From positions 1,545,724-1,609,723 of the forward strand of contig OY282370.1 of the NCBI GenBank assembly GCA_958295745.1: 64,000 nucleotides of DNA, in the 5' to 3' direction. The translations under genes and the position numbers were made by a program. How positions within the stretch are numbered: position 1 is the first letter of the stretch; every line of letters begins with the position of its first letter. Positions 8,669 to 18,200 of the stretch are shown here, piece by piece. This DNA comes from an uncultured Acidimicrobiia bacterium (lineage in GTDB: Bacteria > Actinomycetota > Acidimicrobiia > Spongiisociales > Spongiisociaceae). The notes under the pieces were generated by a model. It did not search any database, was not told the origin of the DNA, and saw only the letters and a program-made list of their open reading frames with translations.

Positions 8669-9597
8669 CTGACTATTACACTGAAGATGGGCCACCAATG
8701 CTTTTTAAAAGACGAAGACAGCTTGCACTGATCGAAAGGGCAGAGGCTAAAGGACGGTCTTTCTGGACAGAAAGTCTAGATGAGAAAGTACGACAAAAGT
8801 TATTTTATCAGGTTCAAGATCTCACTTTACTCCTTAGGAGTATAAGTTTCCCAGGTAATTTTGATTTTCTTGCCAAGGCGCAACGCCATGTCCTTCGAGA
8901 TACGGGCCTCCCATGCCTATCTAAAAGCTATAGGTATGACCCTATAGAAGATGCTCTAAACTCCATTTTAGAGGCAGAAGAAGATATAGTTTTTTCGTTA
9001 ATTGAAGCTATTATATCACTTCCAAAACAGGCTGAATCAGTGCCGATTTCTCCTAATCATTTGTCAAAAGATGAAGCTAATCAATTGAATTTTTCCCTTC
9101 CTAATTTTATTGATAAAATACGCATAATTCTCCGAGAACACAGGATCAGCTACGATCTTGTAGGAGGAAAATTCTTGCCTTTAGAATCTCTTGTAATGCA
9201 CGAAAAGGTTGTTGTACCTACTCTTACCTTCCTTGGTAGTAATAAAGAATTTACCAATGCAGAAACAGCTTATTTAAAGGCTCTTGATGAGCTTCACAAA
9301 GGTAGTCCTGACAAAGCTATTACCGATGCAGCTGTTGCTCTCGAAGAGGCGTTGTCTGCACTGGGATGTGAGGGAAATAGCCTTGGCTCTCTTGCTAATT
9401 CGGCTATGAAAAGAGATATAATATTATCTTATGATAAAAAATTCATAAATTGGGTAGCAGCCGACCGAAGCACGAAGGGGGGTACTCACACTGTCAGCTC
9501 CGCTTCGACCGAGGATGCGTGGCTTACGGTGCATGTTGTGGGAGCAATTATTCTTCGAATCACCTCCGGGCCCTTACGATCTGAGGCGGCACAGTGA
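8665..9597 (+). CDS. Unknown AT-rich defence-operon protein, C-terminus Abi-like
   Basis: The 310-aa protein starts on ATGA shared with the helicase stop and ends on GTGA shared with the methylase start, so it is translationally coupled to both. Its base composition is far more AT-rich than the helicase gene. The N-terminal half is helical and charged without a motif I recognise. The last third (from about residue 205) has a pattern of A-V-A-LEEALSALG, then ST-G-G-H and a final hydrophobic helix, resembling the C-terminal domain of some abortive-infection proteins. That resemblance is weak. Its tight placement suggests an integral component of the system; no enzymatic residues are obvious. 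Confidence 0.8.
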   Translation: MTDYYTEDGPPMLFKRRRQLALIERAEAKGRSFWTESLDEKVRQKLFYQVQDLTLLLRSISFPGNFDFLAKAQRHVLRDTGLPCLSKSYRYDPIEDALNSILEAEEDIVFSLIEAIISLPKQAESVPISPNHLSKDEANQLNFSLPNFIDKIRIILREHRISYDLVGGKFLPLESLVMHEKVVVPTLTFLGSNKEFTNAETAYLKALDELHKGSPDKAITDAAVALEEALSALGCEGNSLGSLANSAMKRDIILSYDKKFINWVAADRSTKGGTHTVSSASTEDAWLTVHVVGAIILRITSGPLRSEAAQ

Positions 9598-12332
9598 GCG
9601 ACTACAAACCAACGTTGATCGAGGTGGCTTTGCCGTTGGCGGCGATCAACAAGGAGGCGGCTAGAGAAAAGTCCATACGCCATGGGCACCCATCGACCTT
9701 GCACTTGTGGTGGGCTCGTCGTCCGTTGGCGGCGGCGCGAGCGGTTATCTGGGCATCCTTGGTCGATGATCCGTCCGGAGACAATACCTTGAGCCCCGCC
9801 GAACAGGAGGTGGAACGGCAAAGGTTGTTTGAGATTCTGAAACGGCTTGTGAAATGGGAGAACAGCAACGACTCGGCTGTGTTGGGCGAGGCCCGGGCGG
9901 AGATCGATCGTTGCTTCCCCGACGGGCCGCCTCCAATTCTCGACCCTTTCGGTGGGGGCGGCTCCATTCCTTTGGAGGCACAACGGTTGGGATTGAAGGC
10001 GTTGTCGGGGGACTTGAACCCGGTGGCGGTGCTGATCCAAAAGGCAATGTTGGAGATACCGCCGCGCTTTGCGGGTTGCCGACCGGTGCATCCAGGCATC
10101 GATCGGGACCTTACTACTTGGTCAGGAGCTCAAGGATTAGCCGCAGACGTGGAGGCGTACGGTAAGTGGATGCGGGATGAGGCCGAACGACGTATCGGAC
10201 ATCTCTATCCTGATGCCACTGGTCCAGATGGTGAGAAGTTGACCCCCATTGCCTGGATCTGGGCTCGCACCGTGAAGTCGCCCGACCCTGCTTGGCATGG
10301 TCATGTTCCGTTGGTATCGTCGTGGGTTTTGCGCAGCAAGAAGGGGAAGCCCAGAGTCTGGATAGAGCCGATCATAGACAGGGATACCCAGACGATCAGC
10401 TACCGGATACAGGAGGGAGGTACACCATCCTACGATCCCACTATCAGACGAGGCAAAGGTATCTGCATAGCAACCCATGCTGCCATTTCATCTGATTATA
10501 TTAAGGACCAAGGCCGTGCGGGTAGTTTGCATAATCAACTGGTTGCTGTTGTTGCCGAAGGTTGGAGACAGCGTATCTATTGTGATCCTTCCTTTATACC
10601 TGATGTCCTTTTACCTAAGCCAAATAAATGTCTTGAAGAGAAAATGCCGCACTACTCTCAATACTTGAACCTACCTGCCTATGGTATTGATGAGTGGTGG
10701 AAATTGTTCTTACCCAGACAGATGGTTGCGCTTAATACTTTTTCTGAGCTGTTAGTTACTATTCGAGATAAAGTGATATCTGAAGCTAAGATATCTGGAT
10801 TTTCTAACAATGAGACTCCATTGCATGAGGGTGGTTATGGAGCTACTGCCTATGCTGATGCGATAGTCACCTATTTGGCCTTTGTTTTTGACCGATGTGT
10901 AGCGAGATGGAACCACCTGTCTGTATGGAACAATGTTAGAGAAACGCTTGAGCATGTTTTCAGGCTCAATGCTTTCCAGATGACTTGGCGATATTCTGAA
11001 GGTAATCCTTTTTCAGCGTCATCTGGTAATTGGCAAGGTCAGGTCAAGTGGATCGTTAAGTGTCTAAGACAGCTACCCGATATGAAATTACATAACCCGG
11101 TAATAACACAACAAGATGCTTGCATTAGTGTTCGGAATTGTCCTGGAGTAGTGATCTCAACGGATCCTCCTTACTACGACAATGTTCCGTTTGCTGATCT
11201 GTCTGATTTCTTCTATGTGTGGTTACGACACAATATTGCCGATATATGGCCTGATGAGTTCGCTACTATGTTGACACCCAAGGAAGATGAGATAATCGCT
11301 AATAGGTACAGAGCAGGATCTAAGCAGGCGGCCAATGAACATTTTGAAGCAGGGATGGCTGATTTTATGAAGGAAGTATCTACCTCGCAGAGTGCAATCG
11401 CTCCCGCCACGATATACTACGCTTATAAAGCCACTGAGACCAAAGATGGCAAAGTACGCTCTACTGGATGGGCGACATTCCTGCAGGCTGTTGTTGATGC
11501 CGGACTACAGGTTACTGCGACTTGGCCGATGCGCACCGAGATGCCCGGCGGGACACGAATGGTAGGGCGGAGTGTGCTTTCTTCTTCCGTTGTATTGACC
11601 TGTCGGCCCCGGTCTGCATCCGCTCACTTGGCTAGTCGCAGCGAATTCTTGGCGGCATTGCGGAATGAGTTACCGGCGGCGGTAAGCGTTTTGCAGTCGG
11701 GCAACATCGCCCCGGTCGACCTGGCCCAGTCCACTATCGGTCCTGGTATCAAAGTGTTCTCCCGTTACGCCAAGGTGGTGGAAGCCGATGGGTCGGCGAT
11801 GTCGGTTTCTGATGCGTTGGCCCTTATCAACGAAGAGCTCGGCGAGATACTCGATGGAGCTGAAGCCGAGCTCGACCCCGACACCCGTTTTGCGGTCACC
11901 TGGTATACCCAGCACGGTTATGAGTCTGGCCCGGCGGGCGATGCAGACAACCTGGCCCGAGCGAAGAACACATCGCTGGCCGGTATCGAATCTTCCGGCA
12001 TCGGCCAAGCTCGTGCCGGGTCTTTCCGGCTCCACCTACGCGGTGAGCTGACCCCGGACTGGTCACCGGCGACGGATGAACGGCTCACGGTGTGGGAAGC
12101 GACCCAGTACCTGTTGTCGGCCTTGAATCGCTCGGAGTCGGAAGCGGCCGAGTTGCTACACCAGATGGGCGGTTACGGCGAGCGGGCCCGCCAGCTCGCC
12201 TATGTGTTGTTCAAAAAAGCCACCGAAGCAGGTTGGGCTGAAGAAGCCAGTGTCTACAACGATCTGATCACTGCTTGGCCCATACTCCAATCTACTACTT
12301 TCGAGGCTGACCCTCAGCAACAACTCTTATAA
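9594..12332 (+). CDS. DUF1156 adenine-specific DNA methyltransferase
   Basis: The 912-aa protein opens with the DUF1156 signature (IEVALPL, then EKSIRHGHPSTLHLWWARRP). A methylase motif I variant, DPFGGGGS, occurs at about 117-124, and the catalytic DPPY at about 524-527, followed by YDNVPFADLSDFFYVWLR. This is the amino-methyltransferase arrangement of anti-phage DUF1156 proteins, expected to modify adenine in host DNA. The GTG start overlaps the previous stop by 4 nt. The middle of the gene (about 10.48-11.46 kb) is noticeably AT-richer than both ends, which suggests a mosaic origin of the target-recognition region. Partner proteins are the upstream helicase and the DUF499 ATPase at 15.3 kb. 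Confidence 0.88.
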   Translation: MSDYKPTLIEVALPLAAINKEAAREKSIRHGHPSTLHLWWARRPLAAARAVIWASLVDDPSGDNTLSPAEQEVERQRLFEILKRLVKWENSNDSAVLGEARAEIDRCFPDGPPPILDPFGGGGSIPLEAQRLGLKALSGDLNPVAVLIQKAMLEIPPRFAGCRPVHPGIDRDLTTWSGAQGLAADVEAYGKWMRDEAERRIGHLYPDATGPDGEKLTPIAWIWARTVKSPDPAWHGHVPLVSSWVLRSKKGKPRVWIEPIIDRDTQTISYRIQEGGTPSYDPTIRRGKGICIATHAAISSDYIKDQGRAGSLHNQLVAVVAEGWRQRIYCDPSFIPDVLLPKPNKCLEEKMPHYSQYLNLPAYGIDEWWKLFLPRQMVALNTFSELLVTIRDKVISEAKISGFSNNETPLHEGGYGATAYADAIVTYLAFVFDRCVARWNHLSVWNNVRETLEHVFRLNAFQMTWRYSEGNPFSASSGNWQGQVKWIVKCLRQLPDMKLHNPVITQQDACISVRNCPGVVISTDPPYYDNVPFADLSDFFYVWLRHNIADIWPDEFATMLTPKEDEIIANRYRAGSKQAANEHFEAGMADFMKEVSTSQSAIAPATIYYAYKATETKDGKVRSTGWATFLQAVVDAGLQVTATWPMRTEMPGGTRMVGRSVLSSSVVLTCRPRSASAHLASRSEFLAALRNELPAAVSVLQSGNIAPVDLAQSTIGPGIKVFSRYAKVVEADGSAMSVSDALALINEELGEILDGAEAELDPDTRFAVTWYTQHGYESGPAGDADNLARAKNTSLAGIESSGIGQARAGSFRLHLRGELTPDWSPATDERLTVWEATQYLLSALNRSESEAAELLHQMGGYGERARQLAYVLFKKATEAGWAEEASVYNDLITAWPILQSTTFEADPQQQLL

Positions 12333-12356
12333 GTCATGCCTTCTTGTACCCTTTAT

Positions 12357-12440
12357 TTATTCTCCGAAAGGTAATACCTGGGGATACGGCAGATCGGGCT
12401 TGGTGATCCGCATGTTAGAGTCGGATGGAGACCCTATTCT
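12357..12440 (-). pseudogene. Severed C-terminal codons of the PIN-domain gene
   Basis: If the insertion sequence and one copy of its 8-bp target duplication are removed, the PIN reading frame at 13888-14273 continues through here in frame and ends at a TAA at 12357-12359. The lost tail reads SPSDSNMRITKPDLPY and ends PFGE. The ancestral stop would lie 24 bp from the stop of the convergent methylase gene. This reconstruction rests on direct sequence reading of both junctions. Confidence 0.75.
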
Positions 12441-12467
12441 GGCTCTTCGGAAACGAGGGGGGAGTAA
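12433..12467 (+). repeat. ISL3 left end: target duplication plus inverted repeat
   Basis: CCTATTCT (12433-12440) is the target duplication, followed by the 27-bp left inverted repeat beginning GGCTCTTCGGAAACGAGG. Confidence 0.9.
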
Positions 12468-13887
12468 CGGGGAAAGTGGGCAGGAGGTGGGCTGGGTAAT
12501 CCGCGGGGTTGGGGGTGGGGTCCTCCATAATCGGATGTTGTAGGCACTTCCGAGAGAAGGAGGACCCCTGTGGAGCATGATCCTACGCGCATGTGCGAGG
12601 TGATGGTCGGATTAGGCGGAGTGGATGTTGTGGGGGTGGGTGAATGCCTGGACGGGGTATTGGAGGTCGAGGTCCGCACCCGGGGGGTGGTTCGTCCGCT
12701 GTGTCCGGGGTGTGGGGGTGGGGTGTGGTCGAAGGGCGAGAGGAGGGTCGGGTTGGTGGATCTCCCGGCGTTCGGACGTCCGGTGAGGGTCGGGTGGCGT
12801 AAACACCGGTGGGTATGCCCCGACGACGGCTGTGGGGCTGGTTCGTTCACCGAACAGGACCCCCGGATAGCCCCCGAGCGGGCGTTGTTGACCTCCCGGG
12901 CGGCCCGGTGGGCGACCAGGCAGGTGGGCGGGTCGGGACGCACGGTTACCGAAGTCGCCGAAGAGCTGGGATGTGATTGGCATACAGTCAACAACGAGGT
13001 AACCAGATGGGGCAAGGCCCTCTTGGACGCTGATCATGGTCGGGTGGGGAAAGTGGAAGCTCTGGGCCTCGACGAGACCCTGTTCTACCGGTTCGGACGC
13101 CGGGCGGCCAAGGTATGGTGCACCTCGGTCGCGGCATGTAGGCCGAGGCAGGCTGATCGACGTTGTCCCAGGCAGAAACACCCGCTCAGCAGCTTTGTGG
13201 CTTCGAGCGCAGCCCGCCGGATGGCTGGAAGGAATCGCCTGGGCGGTGATGGACCTGTCGGGCCCTTATCGGGCCGCCTACGACCTGATGCTGCCCCACG
13301 CCAAAGGCAGACAGCGCGACCCGTTCCACGTCGTTAGGTTGGCCAACGACCGCCACCGGTCAGGTACGCCGCCGCACCCAGAACGAGACCCTCGGCCACC
13401 GCGGCCGCAAAGGCGATCCCCTGTATCGGATCCGGCGGCTGTTGACCATGGCCCACGAACGGCTCGACACCCGCGGGGAGGGCCGCCTGCGGGGCCTGCT
13501 GGAAGTCGGAGACCCCTACGGGGAGGTTCGTATGGCCTGGCACGCGAAGGAAACCGTCCGTGATGTCTACGAAATCGACAACCCCGCCCTCGCTGCCCAA
13601 TACACCCGCCGACTCGCCCAAGACCTCCAAGACGGGTCCTGCCCACCGGAGGTCAACAAACTCGGACGCACCCTCGAGCGGTGGCACACCCAGATCGTCA
13701 ACTGGCATCACGCCCGCTACACCAACGCAGCCACAGAAGCCATCAACAACCTCATCAAACGAATCAAACGCATCGGGTTCGGGCATCGGCAACTTCACCA
13801 ACTACCGGATACGAGCCCTCCTCTACGCCGGGAGACCCAACTGGGCCCTACTCCCCGCTCTCACTCCCCCCTGAAATCCGATGAGCC
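12441..13887 (+). mobile_element. ISL3-family insertion sequence (1447 bp) with 8-bp target duplication
   Basis: Imperfect 27-bp terminal inverted repeats start GGCTCTTCGG on the left (12441-12467) and GGCTCATCGG on the right (13861-13887, reversed), 21 of 27 positions matching. The element is flanked by the exact 8-bp duplication CCTATTCT (12433-12440 and 13888-13895), the duplication length typical of ISL3 elements. It carries one frameshifted transposase. It is inserted in the 3' end of the minus-strand PIN-domain gene. The intact duplication means the insertion itself is still bounded by its original ends. Confidence 0.92.
12570..13874 (+). pseudogene. ISL3-family transposase, frameshifted
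   Basis: The frame opens at GTG 12570, after AGGAGG with 7-nt spacing. It encodes an N-terminal zinc-ribbon-like segment (CPGCGGG), an HTH and the start of the DDE region (GLDET). The continuation then moves to a second frame near 13.13 kb (GRLIDVVPGR to RDPFHVVRL), to a third near 13.36 kb (MAHERLDT to INNLIKRIKRIG) and back to the first near 13.78 kb (NFTNYRIRALLYAG). Three shifts in one gene make programmed frameshifting unlikely. The transposase is therefore dead, or the assembly has local indel errors. The original protein would be about 430 aa, normal for the family. Confidence 0.88.
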
Positions 13888-14273
13888 CCTATTCTTATGA
13901 GTTTTTTGTCAAAGGTGTCGAACACAGGACATTCGGCTATGAGAGCGGTAGCGACATGGATAGCGTCTTTCGTTGAGTATTCTTGATCCCATACTAATTG
14001 GCGTGATAGATGGCCAATTTCCTGAGTAACATCCCGAAGAACAATGTAGTCTCTCTGGAAAAATCCACGGATGAGTTCATCATCGGCTTTGGTCATCGAA
14101 ACCCTTCCGGTGATCCTGATCACTTCAGTTAGAGCCCAAGTAGAGGTGACGATGATTATTTTTCCTTGCTCGGCCGCATGGATCACTCCTTGACATAGTT
14201 TGCTTTCTGGTTCGTCTTTCATTACCGCTAGAAAACAAGCAGAATCCCAGTACCTTAGTTCAGAGTTCATCAT
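13848..14273 (-). CDS. PIN-domain ribonuclease (VapC-like toxin), C-terminus altered by IS
   Basis: The present frame encodes 141 aa with the acidic residues of a PIN nuclease: D10 (YWDSACF), E50, D103 (TKDAIHVATA) and D119 (FDTFDKKL). PIN domains cleave RNA using Mg2+ and usually act as toxins. The first ATG overlaps the stop of the upstream gene by one base (TAATG), indicating translational coupling. The last 13 codons (after RIG) derive from the inserted ISL3 element and replace an original tail of about 25 residues. All four catalytic acids are retained, so the product may still be active. Confidence 0.82.
   Translation of the reverse strand: MMNSELRYWDSACFLAVMKDEPESKLCQGVIHAAEQGKIIIVTSTWALTEVIRITGRVSMTKADDELIRGFFQRDYIVLRDVTQEIGHLSRQLVWDQEYSTKDAIHVATALIAECPVFDTFDKKLIRIGAHRISGGSESGE
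13861..13895 (-). repeat. ISL3 right end: inverted repeat plus target duplication
   Basis: Right inverted repeat at 13861-13887 (reads GGCTCATCGGATTTCAGG on the minus strand), followed by the target duplication CCTATTCT at 13888-13895. Confidence 0.9.
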
Positions 14274-15034
14274 TATCGACTATCAGCTAATATCCCGCGA
14301 ATGTCGTCGAACCCAGGGAGTTCGTCGGAGGGTGGCCGACGGTGTATTTTTTCAACTTTTACATACGCAAATTCGTCTCCCTTTTTGTGGATTTCTCCGT
14401 ATACAACCACTCGATTCTCAAGAGATTCTTTGACACTTTCGATTAGGTTACTCCTGAAATGGCATTCGATTCTCTCGTCGGTAAGAACTTCGTATAGGTT
14501 GAAGCTAGGGGCTCCTCTGGTGGAGATCATCTGTATTGTACCCTCCACTGACCCCCAACTCATCGTCCTGAGATCAACAAGATGTTTCGCGACAGATTCT
14601 AGGGTATGTGCACACTTGACGGATCGGCCACCGCTTTCTATTACAACTGTTATATCATCGCTTATTGCGACACTTGATATCCTGGCTACATGCCTCAAGG
14701 CTGCGTTGGTAAAACCGATAGGTCGTGTGCCTTCTTTTAGCTGCTCTAGGCCATCCAACACAGCTATGCTTACGCGCTCTGCTTCAAGTGGATCGGCATG
14801 CTCTGCGAGAGACGGGCTACATTCAATGATCAGGCTACCTTCCCGATGGCGGCTCACCAGTAAATCCTTGACATCGGCGACACCGAGATGTTTGCTTACC
14901 TCCTTGTAGAGGCTATTGAAAGAGGCCATCACAACAGATAATTTCTGCACAGAGATACCGATAGGAACAGATACCTCAATAGGTGTAGGCTTCTCAGTCG
15001 GAGACCTCTCCGAGTGTTTTCTCATGTCTTCCAT
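14273..15034 (-). CDS. Uncharacterised partner of the PIN toxin, putative antitoxin
   Basis: About 253 aa if started at the ATG at 15034 (protein begins MEDMRKHSE), which has GAGGG about 6 nt upstream; a GTG at 15106 would add 24 residues. Its stop TAA overlaps the PIN start, a typical antitoxin-toxin order. No HTH or known antitoxin motif is recognised. The C-terminus (ELPGFDDIRGIL) is a short conserved-looking tail that could contact the toxin. The gene is AT-richer than core genes. Antitoxin function is inferred only from position. Confidence 0.6.
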   Translation of the reverse strand: MEDMRKHSERSPTEKPTPIEVSVPIGISVQKLSVVMASFNSLYKEVSKHLGVADVKDLLVSRHREGSLIIECSPSLAEHADPLEAERVSIAVLDGLEQLKEGTRPIGFTNAALRHVARISSVAISDDITVVIESGGRSVKCAHTLESVAKHLVDLRTMSWGSVEGTIQMISTRGAPSFNLYEVLTDERIECHFRSNLIESVKESLENRVVVYGEIHKKGDEFAYVKVEKIHRRPPSDELPGFDDIRGILADSR

Positions 15035-15278
15035 GATGGCCCTCAGGTGGGTTGGCGGGGAATATAGCGTATCGAAAGGCCGCCCGATGGCTCTATCGCG
15101 GCCCACGATCCCCGAAATGTGGTCATGCCAAGAGCCGGGAGATGGTAGACGCCTGAGGGATCGGCGACGGTTGTGCGCAGGAGAGAGCGGCCCGCTGTTC
15201 GACCTTGGGCAGTCCGGGGTCAGCCTGCCGTCTACTCATCCGCGGCTATGGTAGCCTTGCTAGGAGGGTATTAGACTC

Positions 15279-18200
15279 ATGGCCATCACCAACCGCGAAA
15301 GCATCTCCAAGGCGCTGGAACTGTTACGGGATGGGCTTCGTCCCAAGTGCGAGGACACCTGGCGGGGTTTCTACGGGTCCGGCTGGCTCGGCATCGTCAA
15401 CAGCAGACTGCATATCCCGGATCGCCATCCCACCACCGGCGATGTGGCTTTCCTATTCAAGGCGATGAAGGCCACATGGAACGAGACCTTCGGCCATGGG
15501 TTTCCGCCAGCCGTCCGCTCTCTCGTGTTCGAGTTGTCCGATGTACGCAACAAGTGGGCCCACCAGCATTCCTTCACCACCGACGACGCCATCCGCGCCC
15601 TCGACTCCATGGAGCGGGTCCTCGACGCCTTCGGCAATCTAGAACACCGCCAGGAGATTCGTCGTCAACGCCGCGACCTGATACGCAGGATGTTCGAGGC
15701 GGAGTCGCGATACGAGCGGCGCCGAACAGCCGCCCGACCCACCGAAGGCAAGCCGACGGCCGGATTGACGCCATGGCGGGAAATCATCGCACCCCACGCC
15801 GATGTGGCCTCCGGCCGCTTCGAGCAGGCGGAGTTCGCAGCCGACCTGTCAGAGGTGGCGGACGGAAGCGCCGAAGAGGAATATCAGGACCCGCGGGCCT
15901 TTTTTGCCCGCACCTTCTTGACCGGCGGGTTGCGCACTCTGCTCATGGGGGCCGTTCGCAGGCTGTCGGGCGGCGGCGGCGATCCCGTGATCGAGCTGCA
16001 GACCAATTTCGGGGGAGGCAAGACTCACAGTCTCATAGCCCTGTACCACCTTGCTTCGGGTGTACCTGCCCATGACCTGCCGGGGATAAGTGAGGTGCTC
16101 GCCGAAGAAGGGTTGTCGTTGCCTCCCCGCGTAGCGCGGGCCGTCATCGTCGGCCAGATGATAAAGCCCGCCACGCCTGAGCCGGTGGAGGAAGGTATCA
16201 GCCTGCACACCCTGTGGGGTCAGTTGGCCTATCAGCTCGGTGGTAGGTCGGGATATGAGATGGTTCGCACCGACGACGAAGCGGGCACCAACCCGGGCGC
16301 GGCACTCAAGGCGCTGTTTCGGAAGTTCGGCCCGGCGATTGTCCTGATCGATGAGTGGGTGGCTTATGCCCGCCAGCTCCGGGACGCCGGGGTGGGGGAA
16401 CGCTTGGCAGGAGGGGACTTCGACACCCAGTTCACCTTCGCCCAAGCCCTCACCGAAACGGCGGCGGCTGCGGACAACGTGGTCGTGTTGGTGTCGATCC
16501 CGTCTTCCGACATCGAAGTGGGCGGTGAACGAGGTCGAGAAGCCCTCGAGCGGTTGAAGAACGTGGTCCAGCGCAAGGCCGCCCAATGGCAGCCCGCATC
16601 ACCGGACGAGTCATTCGAGATCGTGCGGCGGCGGTTGTTCGACCCCATTCCCGATGACAAGGCCAGAGTGCGCGACGGGGTGATACGGGCCTTCAGCGAC
16701 ATGTACCGTAAACGCGCTGCCGGTTTCCGCTCTGAAGTGAGCGAAGCGGACTATCGGCGGCGGATGGAGCTGTCCTACCCGATTCATCCCGAACTGTTCG
16801 ATCGCTTGTTCGGCGACTGGTCGGCGCTCGATAAGTTCCAGCGTACTCGAGGGGTTCTCAGGCTCATGGCTCTGGCTGTTTCCCAGCTATGGCAACGGGG
16901 TGACCGGTCGCTCCTCATCATGCCCGGCAACCTGCCTATGGACTCGGGCGCTCTGGTCAGCGAGCTGAAGAAATATCTGGAGGAGGGCTGGGATCCAATC
17001 ATCAAGTCCGATGTAGACGGCCCAAACGCCTTGCCTCTGATCATTGACCGGGAAGATTCGCGTTTTGGCCAACTGTCGGCTGTTCGCCGGGTCGCCCGCA
17101 CCATCTATATGGGTTCGGCGCCTCGACCAGATGGTTCCCGGGGAGTGGACGTCAAGTCGGTCGTCCTGGGATGCGTGCAACCCGGCGAGCCTATCGGACG
17201 GTTCGAAGACGCCCTGAAGCGTCTATCCGGTCGGGCGGCGCACCTGTACTTTGAGGACGCACAATATTGGTATTCACTGAAACCCAACGTCACCCGGATA
17301 GCCAATGACCGGGCCGCCTCCAACTTTACCGACGCCGATGCTGACGACCTGATTCAGGGTCGTCTGGTGGCTGACCGCCGCCGGGGGGCGTTTGTAGGAG
17401 TGCATGTGTTCCCCGGGGGCCCCGGTGATGTACCCGATGAAGACGATGGTGTGCGGCTCGTTGTAGTCGATCCATCCCGAGTTCACTATCCCAACGACAA
17501 CAACAGCCCCGCCATCGGGATCGCCGGCAAGATATTGTCTCAACGTTCGGCCGGTCCGCGGTTCCACCAAAACCTGATAGTTTTCGTAGCCGCCTCGGAG
17601 CCTAGACTCAAGGAGTTGCGCGATGGGGTTCGTAAGTACTTGGCTTGGAAGTCCATAGATGATGATGACAGGATGGAACTCACAGCGGCTCAACAGAAGC
17701 ATGTAATCTGGCAACTTGCTCAACGGGAGAAGATGGTGGCTTCGAGGATCGATGAGACGTTCGTCCATATCCTGACCCCGTTTCGAGCACCGGGAACGAA
17801 CGAGTTGAATTGGCATAAGACCAGGCCGACAGGTAACGGCTCGTTACCGGAGCGCGTTACCAACAAGCTGAAGTCGGAGGAGAAGCTGATCCTCGATTAC
17901 AGTGCGGTGCGGGTGCGGATGGACCTGGACAGATTTTCACTCTGGAAGGACCGCGGTGATGTTGAGGTAGGATACCTATGGTCTACCTACACGGATTACC
18001 TCTATATGCCGCGCCTTACAGGATTCAGTGTGCTTGAAGAGGCTATCAGTAAGAGCTCTGATAGCTTCAATTGGTCCGACGAGACCTTCGCCTATGCCGA
18101 AGCCCACAACGGTGAAACTTGGGTGGGTATCAAGGTCAATCAGCTGGTAAGACCGACAAGGTCCGGGCTGTTGCTTCGACCTGACGTGGTGCCTACGCCT

